Source: Climacium dendroides
Lineage: Eukaryota > Streptophyta > Bryopsida > Hypnales > Climaciaceae
Assembly (NCBI GenBank): GCA_950106755.1
Contig: OX467083.1
Coordinates: 42,174,555-42,238,554 of the forward strand
Direction of reading: 5' to 3'
DNA: 64,000 nt
This document shows positions 1-13,223 of this stretch, in pieces (the stretch's first letter is position 1; the number at the start of each line of letters is the position of its first letter). A program made the position numbers and the translations under genes. The notes under the pieces were generated by a model. That model saw nothing but the letters and a program-made list of their open reading frames with translations. It was not told where the DNA came from and ran no database searches.

Positions 1-8
1 CTGGCAAC

Positions 9-3000
9 ATGACGCGGCCAAGGCAATCGGGAAAGTGGAGGGGGGAGCCGCCTGCCGACTTCCAGGGTTCCGGTTCCGAAGTAGCCGCCCCAGTCATGCG
101 GATGCGTGCTGAAGGGGAGCGGCGGACGAAGGCGCGGGAGGATCTGGGAGCCAGTTCACGGGGGAAGGAGATCCGGCAGCCGCCAACGAAACAAACCAGG
201 GTTTCTTCAATTCCATCGGAGCCAGAAGAGGAGGAGGAGATGGATGCTGGGACGGAGCAGGAGCTTGAAGTATTTGGCGGCTTAGAACACAACGTTGGCA
301 TGGCTGAACACGAGCAGTCGTGGAGGTAAGCAACCCACGTTATAACTTTTTGTTTGAAATTATTGGAAGTCGTGATGCAAGACAGTTGCAGGTGTGTTGG
401 GTGTCAGTGGTGACATTTTCTATAACAGGTATGCGTTTTCTCAGACATCATTTCTAACGTCCCGTGTGACGCGCGTCCAATGTGATGTCAAAGTAGACGT
501 CTAGCGTGACATTTATCTATTTACCATGTCAGGAGGTTGTCACGGAAGATGTCAAACGAGACATGTTCTTCGATTCATTCCAGTACTTAGTGATAGTCAT
601 TTGTTTTCATGTTTTCTAAGCCAAAGAAACTGAACTTCAGTATAGTAATTGACGTCCTCCTACCATGCTTGAGGATTCTTGTGTCTGTAAGGCAATTGCC
701 CTTCTCTTGGTTGTGTGGTGCCACCACAGGTTTCGGTAGTCAGTATAGGGTTTGACTTTCTTGGTCTGCTTTTTCCGAATATTTTTAGTTTTGGCTGTGT
801 AATTTGATTGGCCTCCTATTTTAATACTACCAAATAGAAACTGTTCTAATACTACCAACGAATCAGTACAGTACTGAATTGGATGTCTCAGCGGACACAA
901 TTTTGGATGTCAAGAGCAATGTCAGCCACTGCCAAAGCAAGACTTGGCATTTACTGTTCAACCCTAAACCTTGAACCTCAACTTTGAGAATTGATCTATA
1001 TTGTTCCCTTTAGAAGTAGGTTTTTATGCTAACTTTGATATCACTTATGCAGCCAAGGCTACAACACTGATGACTCCAACTGTGACACCGATGAAGCCAT
1101 AGAGGCTATGCATCCCACGGAGCAACGTAGAGGTGTGCCCTCTTCGACAATGAAGAAACCAATTGAACTAGATGTACAAGGACAACCACATGGATCTATG
1201 AGGGACACTTTGGAAAAGGATGTCAAAAAGTATGCGAAGTCCCTTGATCCAACAACCAGATGGGAAGGACAACCAAAAGAAATAAGGAGGGGATTTTTCA
1301 AGCGCCTCTACACGGGTTTGAACCTTTGAACTACCCTTCCCTTATTTTCTGAATGCCATTCTTTCAAATTCTCTTATCTTCCTTTGCATATGTCTTTTTG
1401 GATGTCCCAATTGACATCTTCTATGACATGATCTTACCTATTTTTGTCCTTTGTCTACAGCAACCACCGAATGAATTTCAATGTTGAGTAAAGCAAGTCC
1501 TAAGCTGATTACATGTTCTCTCAGACTAGCAGATGGTGGGGGATTCGGATCGAGTTAGCGAGAAATGGCTTCAGCCCTTCATCACCAAAGTGCTCATTAA
1601 CATGCGATGGAGAATTGGGCAAATGATTGCTTCAGGTATGGACAGGTCCAAGGATATCAAGAAATTTTATTGGGACATGATCGAAGCTGCGCGTGGCACT
1701 GAGGCAGCCCAGAAAAAGTCAGCCCAAATGCGGTCAATTTCGAGGGGGAAGGCTTCCACGACAACTCAACTGAAGGTTATTGAGAGAGAGGTGGTTGCTC
1801 GCTTGGTGAGTGCGATTCTAAACACAAAACGCTCAATTGACCATGAATTCATTCCATTTCAGTACATGTGTGTGGATACTTGATGCATTTCATTCCATTT
1901 CGATACATGTGTGTGGATACTTGATACATTTCTAGTTTTGTACCAGCAAGTTCGATGGTCCCGCTGACGTCTGCTTCAACATTCAAGATAGCAAGTTGCC
2001 CTGTTTTTGCTGACATGAACTTTGTTGTCTTTGTTGACATATTCTTCTTTGTTTTTATTCTACACCAATTAAATTTACCGTTGACCTGCTTTTGGGATGT
2101 CCTTGCGTATGTCCTTGTGTGCAGACCATGCTGAACAGCATGAGGCCATTTGACATTGAGATAGATGCAGAAGTTGTTAAGGAATTTGCCCGAATTGAAG
2201 AGGAGAAGCGTAGAGCAAAACCAAATATTGGGCAAGAGCTCGAGGACATGCGAGCTCGGGTGAGTAACCTTGAAAGTAGCATGGTTGAATTGAAAGGGAG
2301 CGTGGCCAAAATGGGAGACGACATGACGACATCACACAAGCGTGTGGAGGAAATGTTTAAAGAATTGATGCAGAACTTATCCTCAAGTTCAGCAGATGTA
2401 TTTCAGCTTGCTTCCAAGAACTTCCTCCAACCTATGCTGCATCCTGTTGCCATTCCAGAAGTTGTAGCGCCCGTCATTCCCGATGTCCACAAAGACGTCC
2501 CCGAAGATGTTGGAGGCAATGTCACTGCGGGAGAGGATGGTATCTCATCTGACCATGAGGCAGTCCTTCTAGAAGAATCCGGCCACGGCTTAAACCTACA
2601 ACAAAACAACATCGCACAGGGAGAAGTGGAGGGCGAGAAAGAAGCAAAGGATGCCTCTGCGTTGGTGGTTAGCAATGCACCAGAGGAGGCAACGGGTGCA
2701 GTTGGAGTTGATGCCGCCAAGAGTCCAGGGCAACATGTAAGTTTTTTGTCCTTCCATCAAAGGCTCAAACTTGAATTAAGTCACAATCTTTTCATAGGCT
2801 CTTTTTTTGATTTTTTTTATCTCTATGCCAGAAAACATAGAAATCACTATAGTGCTTGGATGTGCTTGAGAACTACATGACTGATCAATAGAATGGCTAC
2901 GATTTTCATGTTGTATGTGATGCCATAGTAGACGTCTGAGTTGACGTCTCGAATGACATCCACATTATCATGAGAAAAAAAATATAAAATTTAATTTGCC

Positions 3001-3393
3001 ATGGTTCATGCTGTTTCAGAATGATGAAGACGTCCCAACAGAGTCCATAGGGCGCCCTCGGCGTGCAGTGAAGCCGAATCCAATGCAGAGGGCAGGGAAG
3101 GCGGTGGCCAATGCTAGCAAAGCATGTGCTAGCACACCCCTTCCTAAACCCTCAGCACCTAAAGCAATTGGACTTCCAAAACTGAACCCGTCTACAGCAA
3201 AGGTAGTAAACCATACCTTTTCAATTGTTGTGTATTTTGAATTTTGTCTTCTTCACCCTCATTTCAAGTGAGATTTTCTTTTAAGCCTTGTTTTTCTTAG
3301 AAAAGTCTAAACTTCCATTGAACTCTTCTAAATTGTCTTCCACTGTTTCAAGCAGCGACCACGAAGAAAGCTGATGCCCCTCGGAAGAAGTGA
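9..3393 (+). CDS. TnpA-like protein of CACTA-1, six exons
   Basis: Spliced plus-strand gene. Approximate exons are 9-325, 1053-1315, 1533-1805, 2125-2736, 3020-3202 and about 3356-3393. The donors at 326, 1806 and 2737 are clear GT(A/G)AG sites, and the acceptors at 1052, 2124 and 3019 end in CAG. The first exon is acidic near its end (EEEEEM). Exon 3 holds the conserved-looking block WLQPFITKVLINMRWRIGQM. Exon 4 is a predicted coiled coil (about residues EFARIEEEKRR to FKELMQN) followed by an acidic linker; exons 5-6 are basic and proline-rich. Layout and position fit the accessory TnpA-type DNA-binding protein of En/Spm-like elements, but no named domain is certain. The exon 2/3 and 5/6 phases do not resolve cleanly by eye. 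No premature stops are seen, so this is the least decayed coding unit in the window. The start ATG at 9 is tentative because the gene may begin outside. Confidence 0.6.
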
Positions 3394-4199
3394 AATGGTG
3401 TGATACTATTCTCACAACCGACATCAAAGGAGGCTAGCTTTACAACACTATGTTTGTTCCATATAGGTACTCAAATGAAATATGCAGCTATTAGTTGTTT
3501 TTTCTACCTTAGACCAGAACATTACAATGTGTTCTTCAAAATATTTATAGAGGAAGAACATCTTTCTTGTAAAGGATGTCCGGTTTCTATAAATCTTTAA
3601 AATTTGTGTCCATGCCTTGTATGTGAAGTTTTCCCTCATATGCATATGGAATGCGTCATGTTTCTCTTGATTTGCAATTGGAGAAACAAGACTTGGATGG
3701 GGTGGGCAAGTCATTCTTGTCTTTTCTTATATCCTTGGTCATGTCCTTCAAAATTCAGTCCTGTATAAGTTGTTGTCTGTAGCAAACGTGGAAGCCATAG
3801 TTTGCACTCCGCCTAATGTTGTTCAAAACATGTTTCATTTGTTTTTATGTCAGCCAAAACATGTTTTTAACATGCTAGTGATGTCCTCGGTGCACATCTG
3901 CCTTTTTTTAAATGTTATAGTGAACAGAGCATTAACAGTCACAAGTGGGAGTGCTTATCCTTGATGATATCCTGAACAACAACAGGAAGAACACATGCAT
4001 TTGAACAAACAAGGCCTTGATGTTCTTATTGACGATTTATGATACTGTCCTTGCTCCTTTACATGTCTACTGAAACATACAGTATAACACAGAAGACCGA
4101 CCTTAAAACCCGTGATTGTCACAAATGATGTCACAAAAAACATAGTTGCGTCTTCAATGATGTCACGCGCAACATCAGATTTTCACTAAAAGAAGCAGT

Positions 4200-4310
4200 A
4201 CATAGTCCACGTCATCAAATGCCATGTCAAATTTTACGTCGTCCACGTCACCCTTGAAGGGGTCCACGTCACTATCCATGTCATATGCCACGTCAAGAAG
4301 GAAATGGATG
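4200..4310. repeat. Subterminal CCAYGTCA repeat cluster of CACTA-1
   Basis: At least six short motifs of the form CCACGTCA or CCATGTCA lie within about 100 bp, 250-350 bp from the right terminus. More diffuse GATGTC/GACATC copies extend from about 3600 and also occur in the introns. Dense short direct and inverted motifs near the ends of CACTA elements are normally bound by TnpA-type proteins; that role here is inferred. Confidence 0.6.
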
Positions 4311-4560
4311 AAAAAGAATCCCATGTGGCGCTGCCCGCCAATGTGGCACCCACGTGGAGTGCCAAATGGCACATTCTGGGGAACTTGCATTTCCATGTCT
4401 CAACCCATGTCAATCCAAAAACAAGCCCAAATTTGCATGTTTTTTGCAAAACATGGGGACTTTTTTTACCTGTCCATTATAACGCATTTTAGGTGACATC
4501 TACGTTGACAGAAAATGGCATTTTTTCTGACGTCACAAAACTGCTGGTTTTCTTATAGTG

Positions 4561-5003
4561 GTTGTTGCAGTACGAACGCGATCTGTTTCACTAAAAGTAT
4601 TAGTGAATTCTTCAAGAAATGCGTTAAGGTTCGTCAGTAGATGAGAATTTTTCTCTAACAACGGTGAGAACCAAGACAATGCTGCCCCAGTTAGTAAGGT
4701 GTCAATTAATCCAACTTGAGTTTCTGCAGTCGGATATCTCTGAGCTTGAAGTCGAAAAACGAGTCGAATTTGGTTCACGAAATCTTGGAACTTCGATCAA
4801 GTCCCATCAAATTTGTTTGGAAGACCGATTCGAGGCTCGTTTACTGAGTGTTGGTTCGAAACCGCTGTAGCTGAAGGAACAGGGACATAATTTGGAACGG
4901 TTTGCAGTTATTCAACTGCATTCCGTAAGTTAGTATTCTCCAACTGTAGTTGTTGAAGGACTCTGAGGACTTCTTCCATTGGAATAGAAGATATATCACC
5001 CAT
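4561..5003 (-). pseudogene. gag: Gag (capsid) fragment, Ty3/gypsy
   Basis: The minus-strand frame begins MGDISSIPMEEVLRVLQQLQ at 5003 and runs in one frame to the CACTA-1 junction. It contains the retrotransposon gag capsid block LLTGAALSWFSPLLEKN and ends at TDRVRTATT against the transposon end. The N-terminus has a coiled-coil look. Two in-frame stops are present: a TAA in a Gln-rich stretch and a TGA just after LPNKFDGT. Both are explained by single C-to-T changes (CAA and CGA). The capsid would package the retroelement RNA; here the gene is both nonsense-mutated and truncated. Confidence 0.85.
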
Positions 5004-5294
5004 TTTGAACAACAAAACTCACAATTAGATAAAGTAACAAATTCTTCCGTTTTGAACTCTCGGAATAACTATAGGACGTGAAAATCTCAAAAAATTTAAA
5101 TAAAACTTCTCTTCACGCTCGTTGACAATAAGATTTCGAAGCTCAGTCTTCAATTTGAACAAAAATTGAGTTTGTAAACTGATTGTTGTACTTGAAATCG
5201 AAAGTCGATTCAAGTCCATACGATAATTGAAGATATCTCGAAAGACTTCTAAACGTAATTTAACGAGGACAAAAAAAAAACACTCTCATCAAAT

Positions 5295-5825
5295 TGTTAC
5301 GGACGCAACTCTCGGGCAGAACCGAGACCAGATTTGAGGAGATTCCTCGAATAGACCAAGAACAGAACTAGAATAGAAGGGATTCCTTCAACAAGAGTTG
5401 AAACTGGAGTCAAGAATACTAGAAACAAGCTTTAAATTGCTTGGAACAAGAGTAGGTATAACTGGTGTTGACGAGAGTGAGGAGCAATGTCTCCTAACTC
5501 TTTATTTATACTAGTCTAGAAGTAGGCTAACCTGCTTCGCCTTCAAGAAGAAGTTACCTAACTTGCTTGAGGCCTAAAGCGACTTGGAGTATACCCCAAG
5601 TCAACTAAACTACCTTGCTTCGCCTTCAAGGTGAATCTATTTGTCCCGCAAGGCGTTGTAAACTTCCTAGAAACTTCTACTAAGGCGGTGGCTTGTCCCT
5701 AAAGGTATCGCCACCGCTATATGTAGTTTCTCAAGAAGCTTCCTATGGTCTTGGTCTTCATTCATTGATTCTCGATCGTTGGCCGTCGATCTTCTGTTCT
5801 TATCTTGTATGTCACGTTCGTGACA
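5295..5825 (-). repeat. Long terminal repeat of the gypsy fragment
   Basis: This 531-bp segment is bounded by TGTTACGGAC and CGTTCGTGACA (plus strand), i.e. TG...CA ends. It lies directly upstream of the minus-strand gag leader, as a 5' LTR should. It is GC-balanced compared with the AT-rich DNA that starts at 5826, so the outer boundary is also visible as a composition change. The second LTR is not in the window. Confidence 0.75.
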
Positions 5826-8800
5826 TTGGTGAACATATTTTAATTAATAATGATTTTGAAGTACTTAGAAATCTCAATTTCATTTGTCATTATATGTTTG
5901 AATGAAAATTTTAAAATCATGAGATTATTAAAAATGCACTTTTTTCAAGTGTTAATCAATGGTTGTTCAGTTGACAAATTTTTGTCTTAAATTGTGTGAT
6001 TTGACATATGTGATTAAAAATGTTGAATATCACAATGACACAATGTGAATGAAAATATGAAAAATGTTAAATGTTTACTGAATTTTATAATTAATATGAC
6101 AATAGAGAAGGATTAAAGGACTAAAAGAGACGTCATGTATATTCAATTGTGAATTAAAAGTTTATGATGAAAGATATTATTTTTAAGCGCTTGTAATTAT
6201 ATTGTAAATTTTTTTTTTCAACGTTTTGTCTTATGGTACAGTGATGGCATTTACAACAAAAAATTGATGAAATAAGGATTTTTGATATGATTTGGAATAG
6301 CATATGTTGAAAAAAACATTTGTGAAGGTACAAGAACATTATAACATAAAAGTTTAAGATTTGAATATTGACAAAACTTTAGAAAATTTATCACTTGAAT
6401 TTTAAATAACTCTTATAGAACCATTGTTAATTAAGGGAACAAAATGAATTTTACATAGGTTCCGATGACCTCAATTTGTGCTAAACTTTTGAAAAAAAAT
6501 TCATAAGATCAAAAAATTAATCATTTTTTTTATAATGTAATGTTCATTTGAATTAATGCTCAAGATTCAATGTTATATGTTTTCATGCATTCACTAATAT
6601 TAATAATTTAAATATAATTTATTATATTTTGTATTAAAATATTTCAAAAATTATTTACATATTGATCAAAAAAATTTAATAGGATTGAAACAAAGGCTTA
6701 TGCTTATATAAGATTGAATCTTATGCATTTTTACAAAATGACAATTTTTAAAAGAAAATTTAATTTAAAAATTTTAAATCACATATAGTGGAAATACATT
6801 TTATTTAAAAAAATAAAATTTTTTGGAGTTTTAATACCAAGAAATATTTTTCACAATTTATAAATTAATACTTAACATTAAATAAACAAATGAAAGTAAA
6901 TTAATATTTCTATAGTCAATTAACTTTTATAAAATATTTTTTATATTATTAAGTGATTCTTATGAACTATTAATGTTTTATTTTTACTTATAAGATAAAA
7001 TGAATATAACCAAATTATGTATATTTTTAGTATTTAATTTTTATGATGTATATTTAAATGTTGCTTATTGTCATTGTATTTTTCAAAAAGTAAATGAATA
7101 ATTATTTTTTACTCCTCCATAGATTCTTTTTCATTTATATCAAAACATATAAACACGTATAACTTCAATCTATTGGTTTCAATTCACTCATTCAAATTTT
7201 TTAATACACTCACAATTTTTTATATCACTTAATCTTTGAGATTCATTCAATCTTTAAGATTATTATGCACATTTCTTCACAATCTCAACATTTATATACA
7301 TTTTCATATAATTAAAATTAAAGTTCAAGTTACAATTGAAATTTCAATTTAAACACTTAAATTTTATTAACAAATCATTACATTTATTTCAAATATAAAT
7401 CATACATATGATTATTTAAAATTCATTCAACATATATACGTTTAAAACACTTTCAAATACTTACAATCATTCAATATAAATTATCACAAATATATATTTA
7501 AAGTTATAATTTTCTCACTCAAACAATTATTTTCAACTTTAATAAATTTTATCATTAGTTCTTAGCTCATTCAAATTAAAAGAATGATTTAATTAAATAT
7601 TTACACATAGGTAATTGTTTTGAGCACTACAATTAAATAATCCTCTTATATGAATTCCGATACAACACACAAACAATGCCCTAAATTTCAAAAAAAAATT
7701 CAAAAACTTAAATTTTGATTAAAAAATTTCAAAATTTCAAAAAATGTTCAAAATTTCTACATTTTAAAAAATCTTTGAAAATCTTAAATTTTGAAAAAAG
7801 AATGTATAGTTTAGAAACTCATTCTTAAAAAACATGCAAACTTCAAAATCCTCTAACTTTCTCAAAAATTACACAAATCTTGCAATCTTTGAAGCATTGG
7901 ATTTGTATACAACTCTTTAACAAACTCTACAAATAGGAGCAATAAAATAAAACTTAAAATTTTATTATTTTTTTACTTGCAATTACCACTGTAAAAAAAA
8001 TTGAAAATTTGAGAAAAAAAAACACTTACAATTTTTTATGTTCTTTTCATAATTTCTAATTGCTTTATGAAAAAAACATCTTAAAATTACATGTAAACAC
8101 TTGAGAATACCTTTAAGTATGAGTCACATTCAATAAACTGATTTAATCTTTATCCAATTATCCCTTACCATCACAAAATTATAAAAAAAATATTCTTGTT
8201 AACTGAAATTTTTTTAATGTACACATAGAAAGTCAAGCAACTTTCATTTCACGAGGAGAGCATTTAAGAGTACTAGTGTCAAAGAAGAAATAAAAAAATT
8301 TATTGAATGAAAAATTATCATTTTTAAGATTTATAAAATTTTGAGGACTATTGTAAAGAGAGCTATTGTGCACAAGTGATATTATAGAGAAAAACAAAGT
8401 AATATTGTAGGAGGCGCATTTTCCTTGCTTATTTTGACTTCAAATCTCATTATGATTTCACAATTTCTTAATTTTGTAAGTTTTAAATATTCATAACTTC
8501 AATATTTTGTTGCTATTACCAAAAAATTTAAAAGATTTGTTAAATTGAAATAATTTTAAATTTCAATTTACAAAGTTTCTTAAATGTGCAAGTTTGTCAC
8601 TTCAATTCTTTAATTTTAATTATTATTATTTATGAAGAGAGAATTTTATTAAGTAGTGATTTTCAAGTATTCATTTGAACTTAACAATTCTTCAAGGTAT
8701 ACAATTTTTTTTATATTTACAATGTTTTGAGCAAATTTAATTTCTAAAATAAATTGGTGGTTGAAAAATTGTGCTTTGTTTGATCAATTTGAGCTTCATT

Positions 8801-9769
8801 TGAACGATTTAAGTATAATTTGAGCATCATTTGAATAATTTGAATGTAATTTGAGTTTCAATTTAATTGAATTTTAAGACTTTAACTTAAATGAAGACTA
8901 ATAAGAACAATTGAAGTAATTTTTGAAACAATTTAACTTAATTTCATTTTAATATTCACAATTTGACTTAATGTAAGTAATTTGAGCATAATTTGAGATT
9001 TAATTTAATTTAATTTTAATAGTTTAAATTTGAAATAATTTCACCTAATTTCACCTTAATATTTATAATTTAATTTATTGTGAACAATTTGAGCATTATT
9101 TAACAATCTGAATGTAATATTAGCTTCATTTTAATTTAATTTCAAAAATTCAATCTTAATAGAACTTTATAGCAACAATTGAAATAATTTTTTGAGCAAT
9201 TTGATTTAATTAAACCTAATTTTATTTTAATGATCATAATCATGTCATCATTGTCATGTGAACTTCAACTCAATTGAATTTTAAGAGTTTGACTTAATTA
9301 GAAGTTAATAGAAATTATTGAAACATTTTTTGAAGCAATTTTGATTTAATTTCATCTTAATGTCAACAATTTAATTTAATTTTCTTTTACTAATGTCAAT
9401 AATTTAATTTAATTTTCTCTTAATGTTAATAATAAATTTGACTTAATGTGTTTTTGTTTTTTATATGTATTGAAAATCTAAAATAAAAGTGTTTGAAGTA
9501 CAATGACGCATATTCAAAGGGTGTAAAATTTTGAAACGCAAATTCTATAAGTAAGTCTTCAACTTCTTTTTTTATATTTGTACACTAAATTTTTTTTTAG
9601 AGTTTGTGTTTTAAAATTTTATATTTTTATTTTAAATTCTTATTTTTTATAGTTGAAAGATTTAGGATATTTTCTATTTTAAACTAAATTTATAATTATT
9701 ATTAATCATAAATTATGGCTAAAACTTTAGTTATGATTGATAACTATGTGAATGTTAATGTTAATGGCA
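5826..9769. other. AT-rich region without recognisable genes
   Basis: About 3.9 kb of strongly AT-rich DNA between the gypsy LTR and the MULE. No frame of useful length or similarity is visible. From about 8750 to 9460 there are degenerate repeats built on AATTTGAGCATAATTTGA and AATTTAATTTAATTTT motifs, without a fixed period. Probably very old, decayed repeat DNA. Confidence 0.6.
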
Positions 9770-9778
9770 TTGAATTCA
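9770..9778 (+). repeat. 9-bp target-site duplication, left copy
   Basis: TTGAATTCA immediately before the MULE left end; identical to 30616-30624. Nine bases is the usual Mutator duplication length. Confidence 0.9.
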
Positions 9779-10945
9779 GGGACACACTATTTCTCACCCT
9801 TGTTTTAGCGGCTCATAATGGGATGGGAGTATTAAAGGGCGTCAGTAATCTTGCTTAGCGTGCTGTAGTCAGATTTGGTCTGGTTGTTGAAAACTAGGTG
9901 CTCTCGTGAATTTAAAGCTTTAACTGCATCTGCTTGTAATTACTACAGAGTAATTGTACCACGGTCAGACGCAGTGTTTCGCCAGCACCGCACCCTGTAG
10001 TCAGGGGCCCATGTAGACATCCGGTAGAGCACATGGCCCATCATATGCATGCATGGGGACATGGGATGGGTGGGTCCATGGCACGTGTGGCCCCATGAAC
10101 ACGTTGCATGACTGTTTCATCCTCCACTCATGCCGCATGAAGGATGATCCATTCCAGTGCTTCAGAACAGTAATTTAGGGAAATTGGTTTAGGATTTGTA
10201 GGGTTTGGAAATTTTCGGCTTCTATGAATCATTTTTTTTTTAATTATTTTCGGCCACCTTGTGTTTTCCATTTCTGTTTTCATCCTATAATATATTATGA
10301 AACAAAAGCCCAAAAAAATATAAAGAAAAAAAATGGAGAACATTGTGAGGCCCCACTCGAAACACTCTATTATATATTATGAAACAAAAGCCCAAAAAAA
10401 TATAAAGAAAAAAAATGGGGAATATTGTGAGCCCCCACTCAAAACACCCTATAATATATTATGAAAGGAAAGACAAAAAAAATATAGAGAAAAAAAATGG
10501 GGAATATTGTGAGCCCCCACTCGAAACACTCTACCATATATTATGAAAGGAAAGACAGAAAAAATATAGAGAAAAAAAATGGGGAATATTGTGAGCCCCC
10601 ACTCGAAACACTCTACCATATATTATGAAAGGAAAGACAAAAAAAATATAGAGAAAAAAAATGGGGAATATTGTGAGCCCCCACTCGAAACACTCTACCA
10701 TATATTATGAAAGGAAAGACAAAAAAAATATAGAGAAAAAAAATGGGGAATATTGTGAGCCCCCACTCGAAACACTTTACCATATATTATGAAAGGAAAG
10801 ACAAAAAAAATATAGAGAAAAAAAATGGGGAATATTGTGAGCCCCCACTCGAAACACTCTAGAATATATTATGAAAGGAAAGACAAAAAAAATATAGTGA
10901 AAAGAAATGGGGACCACAAACTCCCCCTCCAAAATATAAAGAAGT
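9779..10945 (+). repeat. MULE left terminal inverted repeat
   Basis: Matches the reverse complement of about 29655-30615 along its length with scattered substitutions. The outer ~550 bp are unique-type sequence with blocks such as CACCGCACCCTGTAGTCAGG. The inner part is an 82-bp tandem array. It is longer than the right TIR because it has about eight array units instead of five. The similarity ends near the CCTCCAAAA...TATAAAGAA block on both sides. Confidence 0.9.
10335..10915 (+). repeat. 82-bp tandem array inside left TIR
   Basis: The GGGGAATATTGTGAGCCCCC core recurs with phase starts at 10335, 10417, 10499, 10581, 10663, 10745, 10827 and 10909, a period of exactly 82 bp. Each unit also has an ATATATTATGAAA block. 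Inner units are nearly identical, outer ones less so, suggesting recent unit amplification. Tandem arrays in TIRs are known in other long-TIR MULEs; they may hold transposase-binding or promoter sites (inference). Confidence 0.9.
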
Positions 10946-11669
10946 ATAATTTTGAAATGGAAGCCACAAAAATTAGTCAAATATTTTTTGGGATTATAAG
11001 TACCAAATTATATTCTAAATTTGTTTGGAAAACACAAGCCCCCCGAAATAGGCATATGAAAGGGGAATGAGCGTCTTCCAATGTCTCGTGCACTCTGGCT
11101 GGTTTGGGGCAAGAGCCTGACCTCACTTGTTTTGGTAGCTTCCATGCTATTTCGAGGCAAGTTCGCTCATGGGGGGGACGTTCGATTTAGGCTCGGGTCG
11201 TCCAAAGCAAGCCATTGTTCTTCGTCGGCACCCCCCGCAGTTTCTCTCCACCTCTGCGTAGTGTTTCGGCGGTGTGCTGAGGGATCGTGTGCATTTGTGC
11301 ATAGGTATCCTTCTTTCTTTATGAAACTTGTGTTTTCGACCTCAATGTTGCTTCTTTGGTGGATTTCGAGGTCAGTGTTTCCTGATACAATGGTAGTGGC
11401 TGTGCTGTAGGATTTTGGGGCGACGCACTCAAGCATTTTTTCAACTCGTTGGACTGTACGTTTACACATGAGCTTCAATCATGGGCTTTGCAACAGGAAG
11501 GAGGGTTTAGGCAGCCATCGCGTCATCGTCCACTTGAAAGCGTTGGTGAAGGAGTGCACATTTGGAGAAGTCCAAGCCGCTAGCGTTGTCGTGTAGAGAG
11601 GAGCATGTCTAGAGAACACACGAGGTGTCTGGCTGCAAGTTGATGAGCGATGGAAGGAAAGTGACAAAA
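10946..11669. other. MULE interior next to left TIR, no assignable gene
   Basis: A GC-richer segment. A plus-strand open frame (11081-11410) could encode about 109 residues but resembles nothing known and has no clear start context, splice sites or conserved motif. It may be leader sequence or a captured fragment. No function is proposed. Confidence 0.4.
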
Positions 11670-12199
11670 TTGAACCTTCACTTGAATCTTCTCTTCGATC
11701 TTCACTTTAGTCTTCTCTTCTATCTGTTGTTGAATTTTCAGTTGCCCTACCTATATTGACTCTACAAGGTCAGGGTTCTATGGATGGGTAATAAGAAACC
11801 ACGATCCTCGGACAGGTAGATCGGGACGGCCAAACCACGAGCTGAAACCGTCCGGGGCTGGGCTCCTGAACTTCAAACCCATGGTGACCAGGAAGCGCCT
11901 TTCACCAGTGGGAACAACATATAAGATCGACCATGTGGGCCATTAACCCCACTTCGCCGCCACAAACACAAAAATGGAGCCAATACTGTCATTAAGACTA
12001 CATGGCCCGCAACAGATGTACAATGCAGAATTGGAATAACAACGAGCCTCCAAATCCGGTTGGGAATAACAAAAAAAAACAAAAAACATCAACTCTGCCG
12101 AACCACAAGCCACATCACACAAAAGAACCTCATAGGTATCTCTATCTTCAAGTCTTGTATCCTTCTCCACCCAAATTTCAAGAAACTTGAAGTAGTTTC

Positions 12200-12830
12200 A
12201 AAAGTAACTCTTTCAAAGTGACCTGCTGCCTTCAAACTCAAGCTTAGGAAGTTCTATAAGTCCAATTCCTAAGTTCTATAGCATTTTAGAAAGCTAAAAA
12301 TATAAATTAACTACCCTATAAGTTTCAATGGAATTGAAACTACTGTCTAAGAGTTATAGAGGAACAAAGTTGGTGCTCTCTTCCTCCTTTACATCTAAAC
12401 AGTGTCTTTTTGAATGTCAATAACTTCTAGTATAGGACTCCAAATGACATGTGTGAGAGCAATTCAGAAAGCTCTCTTCATCATCTACAACACCTAAAAA
12501 TTTCACTACAATCAAAACTATTGTCCCAATGTTGTGAACCAAGAGGTCACGGCTTCCCCAATGAAGAAGGTAAAAACTACCCGAAACTTCAACACTCCAT
12601 AACTCCTTGCTCAAAACTTCAAATCACAAGTATGATATCTTTTTAGAAAGCTATTAGTAAGATCTATGCACTCTTTAAGTTTCAAGTCAATCTAAGATTT
12701 AGTACAAAAGTTATGGTTGGTCGAAACCTCTGCCCACTCAATGGAAACCCTTGGGTCTTCACAACTTCGCCTCTTAATAACTTTTGACTCACAATACCAA
12801 ATCAAGCAAGAAAGGTGTAAAAAGAAGCGC
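12200..12830. repeat. Degenerate ~179-bp tandem repeats, copy 1
   Basis: The AGAAAGCT core recurs at 12292, 12470, 12649 and, weakly, 12825, spacings of 178, 179 and 176. Each unit also carries an 'ATAACTTTTGACTC'-like block and an 'AAAAGTTAT'-like block. Units are strongly diverged from each other, so the periodicity is old. Confidence 0.65.
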
Positions 12831-13223
12831 AATTTCACAAAGAGTAAACCCCCCAAATTTCATTATCAAAATCCTTATACAACAAGAACTGTTGCCGATC
12901 AAAGTTTCGGCTTCCAACCCCTACACTCCAACAACCACACACACACACCTCTCCTTTTCTTTCTTTTCGTCTTTAACCCAGGTGAGAGGTGGGGCACTTC
13001 AGTCCATACCTCTACCTTGCCCCTACCTAAGATTCCTAACCACTTCCCCCATTCACACTCACTCCAAACCTCAAACCCTTTAACTATACTTTCACTACTA
13101 ACTTCTCTTTCACTAAAAACCATACATTATAATTTTTTTGAAGAAAATTAAAATTAAAATTAGGAAACTAACATCTAGCAAACATCTAGTGAAGTTAAAA
13201 AAACTAGAGTCTCAATCAAAGCT

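Larger units (their letters stand above)
1..4560 (+). mobile_element. CACTA-1 transposon, right-hand part (left end outside window)
   Basis: The right end is the 13-bp terminus TTTTCTTATAGTG at 4548-4560, the reverse complement of a CACTATAAGAAAA terminus. It abuts a broken gag reading frame at 4561, which places the insertion boundary. The element contains a multi-exon TnpA-like gene (9-3393), and its last kilobase is crowded with short GATGTC, GACATC and CCACGTCA motifs in both orientations, typical of the subterminal transposase-binding repeats of CACTA elements. The 3-bp duplication cannot be confirmed because the left end is missing; GTT follows the right end. The same terminus occurs on the small element at 25100-25328. 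Confidence 0.85.
4561..5825 (-). mobile_element. Ty3/gypsy retrotransposon fragment (LTR plus gag start), cut by CACTA-1
   Basis: Reading on the minus strand, an LTR (5825 to 5295) is followed by a short leader and then a gag reading frame starting at 5003. Gag is interrupted at 4561 by the CACTA-1 terminus. The rest of the retrotransposon would lie to the left of the window. On the minus strand the LTR starts TGTCACGAACG and ends GTCCGTAACA, matching the TG...CA rule. The sequence just inside (ATTTGATGAGAG) could be a decayed initiator-Met primer-binding site, but this is weak. Confidence 0.8.

Noticed and set aside
5826..9769. Organellar DNA insertion, from the high AT content
   Set aside because: No organellar gene, tRNA or rRNA is recognisable; the composition fits decayed repeat DNA, like that at 30.6-33.8 kb.
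10335..10915. CRISPR-like regular array
   Set aside because: The 82-bp repeats are contiguous with no variable spacers, lie in MULE TIRs and occur inverted at the other end; this is a tandem array, not CRISPR.
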